The translations under genes were made by a program, and so were the position numbers. DNA of 5,036 nucleotides, taken from Nitrososphaerales archaeon (GTDB taxonomy: Archaea > Thermoproteota > Nitrososphaeria > Nitrososphaerales > Gagatemarchaeaceae). The notes beneath the pieces are model-generated. The model worked only from the letters and a program-made list of their open reading frames with translations, was not told the DNA's origin and did not search any database. Below, in pieces: positions 4,534 to 5,036 of this stretch. Each line of letters starts with the position of its first letter. Position 1 is the stretch's first letter. The stretch spans positions 1 through 5,036 of the forward strand of contig JASHUK010000115.1 of the NCBI GenBank assembly GCA_030040055.1, given 5' to 3'.

Positions 4534-4902
4534 ATGCCGAAGAGAGCCGAAGGATGCGCACTTCTGTACGACGGAGAGTGCGGCCCCTGCGGCGCGTTTG
4601 CGAAGGTTGTCGGGTTCCTAGACCCCGCGAAGAGGATCAGCCTCGTGCCGTTCCACAGCGGCGCCTCCGAAGGCTTCCTGCGCGGCGTCCCTCCCGGGCT
4701 TCGGTATCGGTCGTTTCATTTCGTCGGCGCGGACGGACGGGTCTCCAGTGGAGCCGACGGGGTCCTCCCACTTGTGTCCGCGCTGCCCGGGGGAAGCCTT
4801 GCGTCCGGCTTGGTGATGGCGGTCCCGATCGGGCGGCGGGTGGTGTCGCTCGCCTATGGCCTGCTGTCTAGGCTCCACGGCGCAGGCTCCTGTCCGTCGT
4901 AG
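4534..4902 (+). CDS. DCC/DUF393-family thiol-disulfide oxidoreductase-like protein
   Basis: This 122-residue protein opens with LLYDGECGPCGAF (residues 10-22), the signature of the DCC family (DUF393), including the thioredoxin-like CxxC pair Cys16/Cys19. As expected for the family, there follow a short strand with a basic patch (DPAKRISLVPF), a middle part where a strand ends in GADGRV, a hydrophobic helix (SGLVMAVPIGRRVVSLAYGLLSRL) and a final Cys near the C-terminus. Members are presumed to act in thiol-disulfide exchange, but few have been tested and no substrate can be named. There is no signal peptide, though the C-terminal helix could sit at a membrane. It starts 50 bases after the second RHH gene on the same strand and may be co-transcribed with it; a link to sulfate activation is not shown. 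It seems to use CGN arginine codons more than the upstream genes, which could hint at a different history. Confidence 0.8.
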   Translation: MPKRAEGCALLYDGECGPCGAFAKVVGFLDPAKRISLVPFHSGASEGFLRGVPPGLRYRSFHFVGADGRVSSGADGVLPLVSALPGGSLASGLVMAVPIGRRVVSLAYGLLSRLHGAGSCPS

Positions 4903-4937
4903 CCGAAGTCACCCCTCTCCCGTCCTGGCATGTGGGG

Positions 4938-5036
4938 TCACGTTTGCGGGGGCGCCGACGGGGCGGGAGAACTCTGCTTTGTCCTCCTGACCAGGGCGTA
5001 CGTAACGGCGATGGTTCCCACCAGGAGCATGATTGC
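4938..5036 (-). CDS. C-terminal end of a probable membrane-anchored protein (5' end outside window)
   Basis: Read on the minus strand from the window edge, 32 codons remain open before a TGA at 4940-4938. The peptide is a hydrophobic stretch, AIMLLVGTIAVTYALV, followed by RRTKQ and a Ser/Pro/Ala-rich tail ending PPQT. A membrane helix followed at once by positive charges is typical of a C-terminal anchor with a short cytoplasmic tail, as in many archaeal surface proteins. The gene would run toward the DUF393 gene, leaving a 35-base convergent gap. The piece is too short for a family call. Other frames here read as less protein-like, but chance cannot be excluded. Confidence 0.5.
   Translation of the reverse strand, partial: AIMLLVGTIAVTYALVRRTKQSSPAPSAPPQT

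Overview
The window looks like a piece of a high-GC archaeal chromosome. Arginine is mostly AGG and isoleucine is often ATA. Two AT-rich TATA-like boxes sit about 27-29 bases before start codons, as expected for leaderless archaeal mRNAs, and GTG and TTG starts are used. The phylum cannot be fixed from this sequence alone. A Nitrososphaerota, Bathyarchaeia or Thermoplasmata-type lineage would all be plausible, and this is inference only.

Layout from left to right. (1) Positions 1-774 hold the C-terminal part of a RimK-type ATP-grasp ligase, followed with no gap by a small retropepsin-like aspartic protease of the RimB / 'ATP-dependent zinc protease' family. This is a pairing of peptide-bond maker and peptide-bond cutter. 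(2) Positions 775-856 are an 82-base control region with three dyad symmetries around a TATA box. (3) Positions 857-4185 are a compact operon: a small ribbon-helix-helix (RHH) protein, ATP sulfurylase (sat), an alkaline-phosphatase-superfamily enzyme, and APS kinase (cysC). Gaps are 8 bases, 4 bases and a 4-base overlap. (4) At 4224-4483 a second TATA-like box drives a second RHH protein, read from a TTG start. (5) Positions 4534-4902 encode a DCC/DUF393 thiol-disulfide-type protein. (6) On the minus strand, 5036-4938 appears to be the end of a protein with a C-terminal membrane helix, converging on the DUF393 gene.

How the genes may work together. Sat makes APS from ATP and sulfate, and CysC phosphorylates APS to PAPS, so the operon makes an activated sulfate donor. 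No reductase is seen here, so PAPS may serve sulfation rather than sulfur assimilation, though genes outside the window could change that. The alkaline-phosphatase-like enzyme sits between the two and is translationally coupled to cysC. It has a complete metal site and a Thr nucleophile of the nucleotide pyrophosphatase / phosphodiesterase type, and its substrate is unknown. The two RHH proteins bracket the operon. They differ in sequence but end in the same short tail (RL-K/R-x-LGY-L/V), which makes a linked pair of regulators or adaptors the most interesting unexplained element.

The main annotation problem is the start of sat. No ATG, GTG or TTG lies in frame near the family's N-terminus, and a CTG at 1087 fits best.
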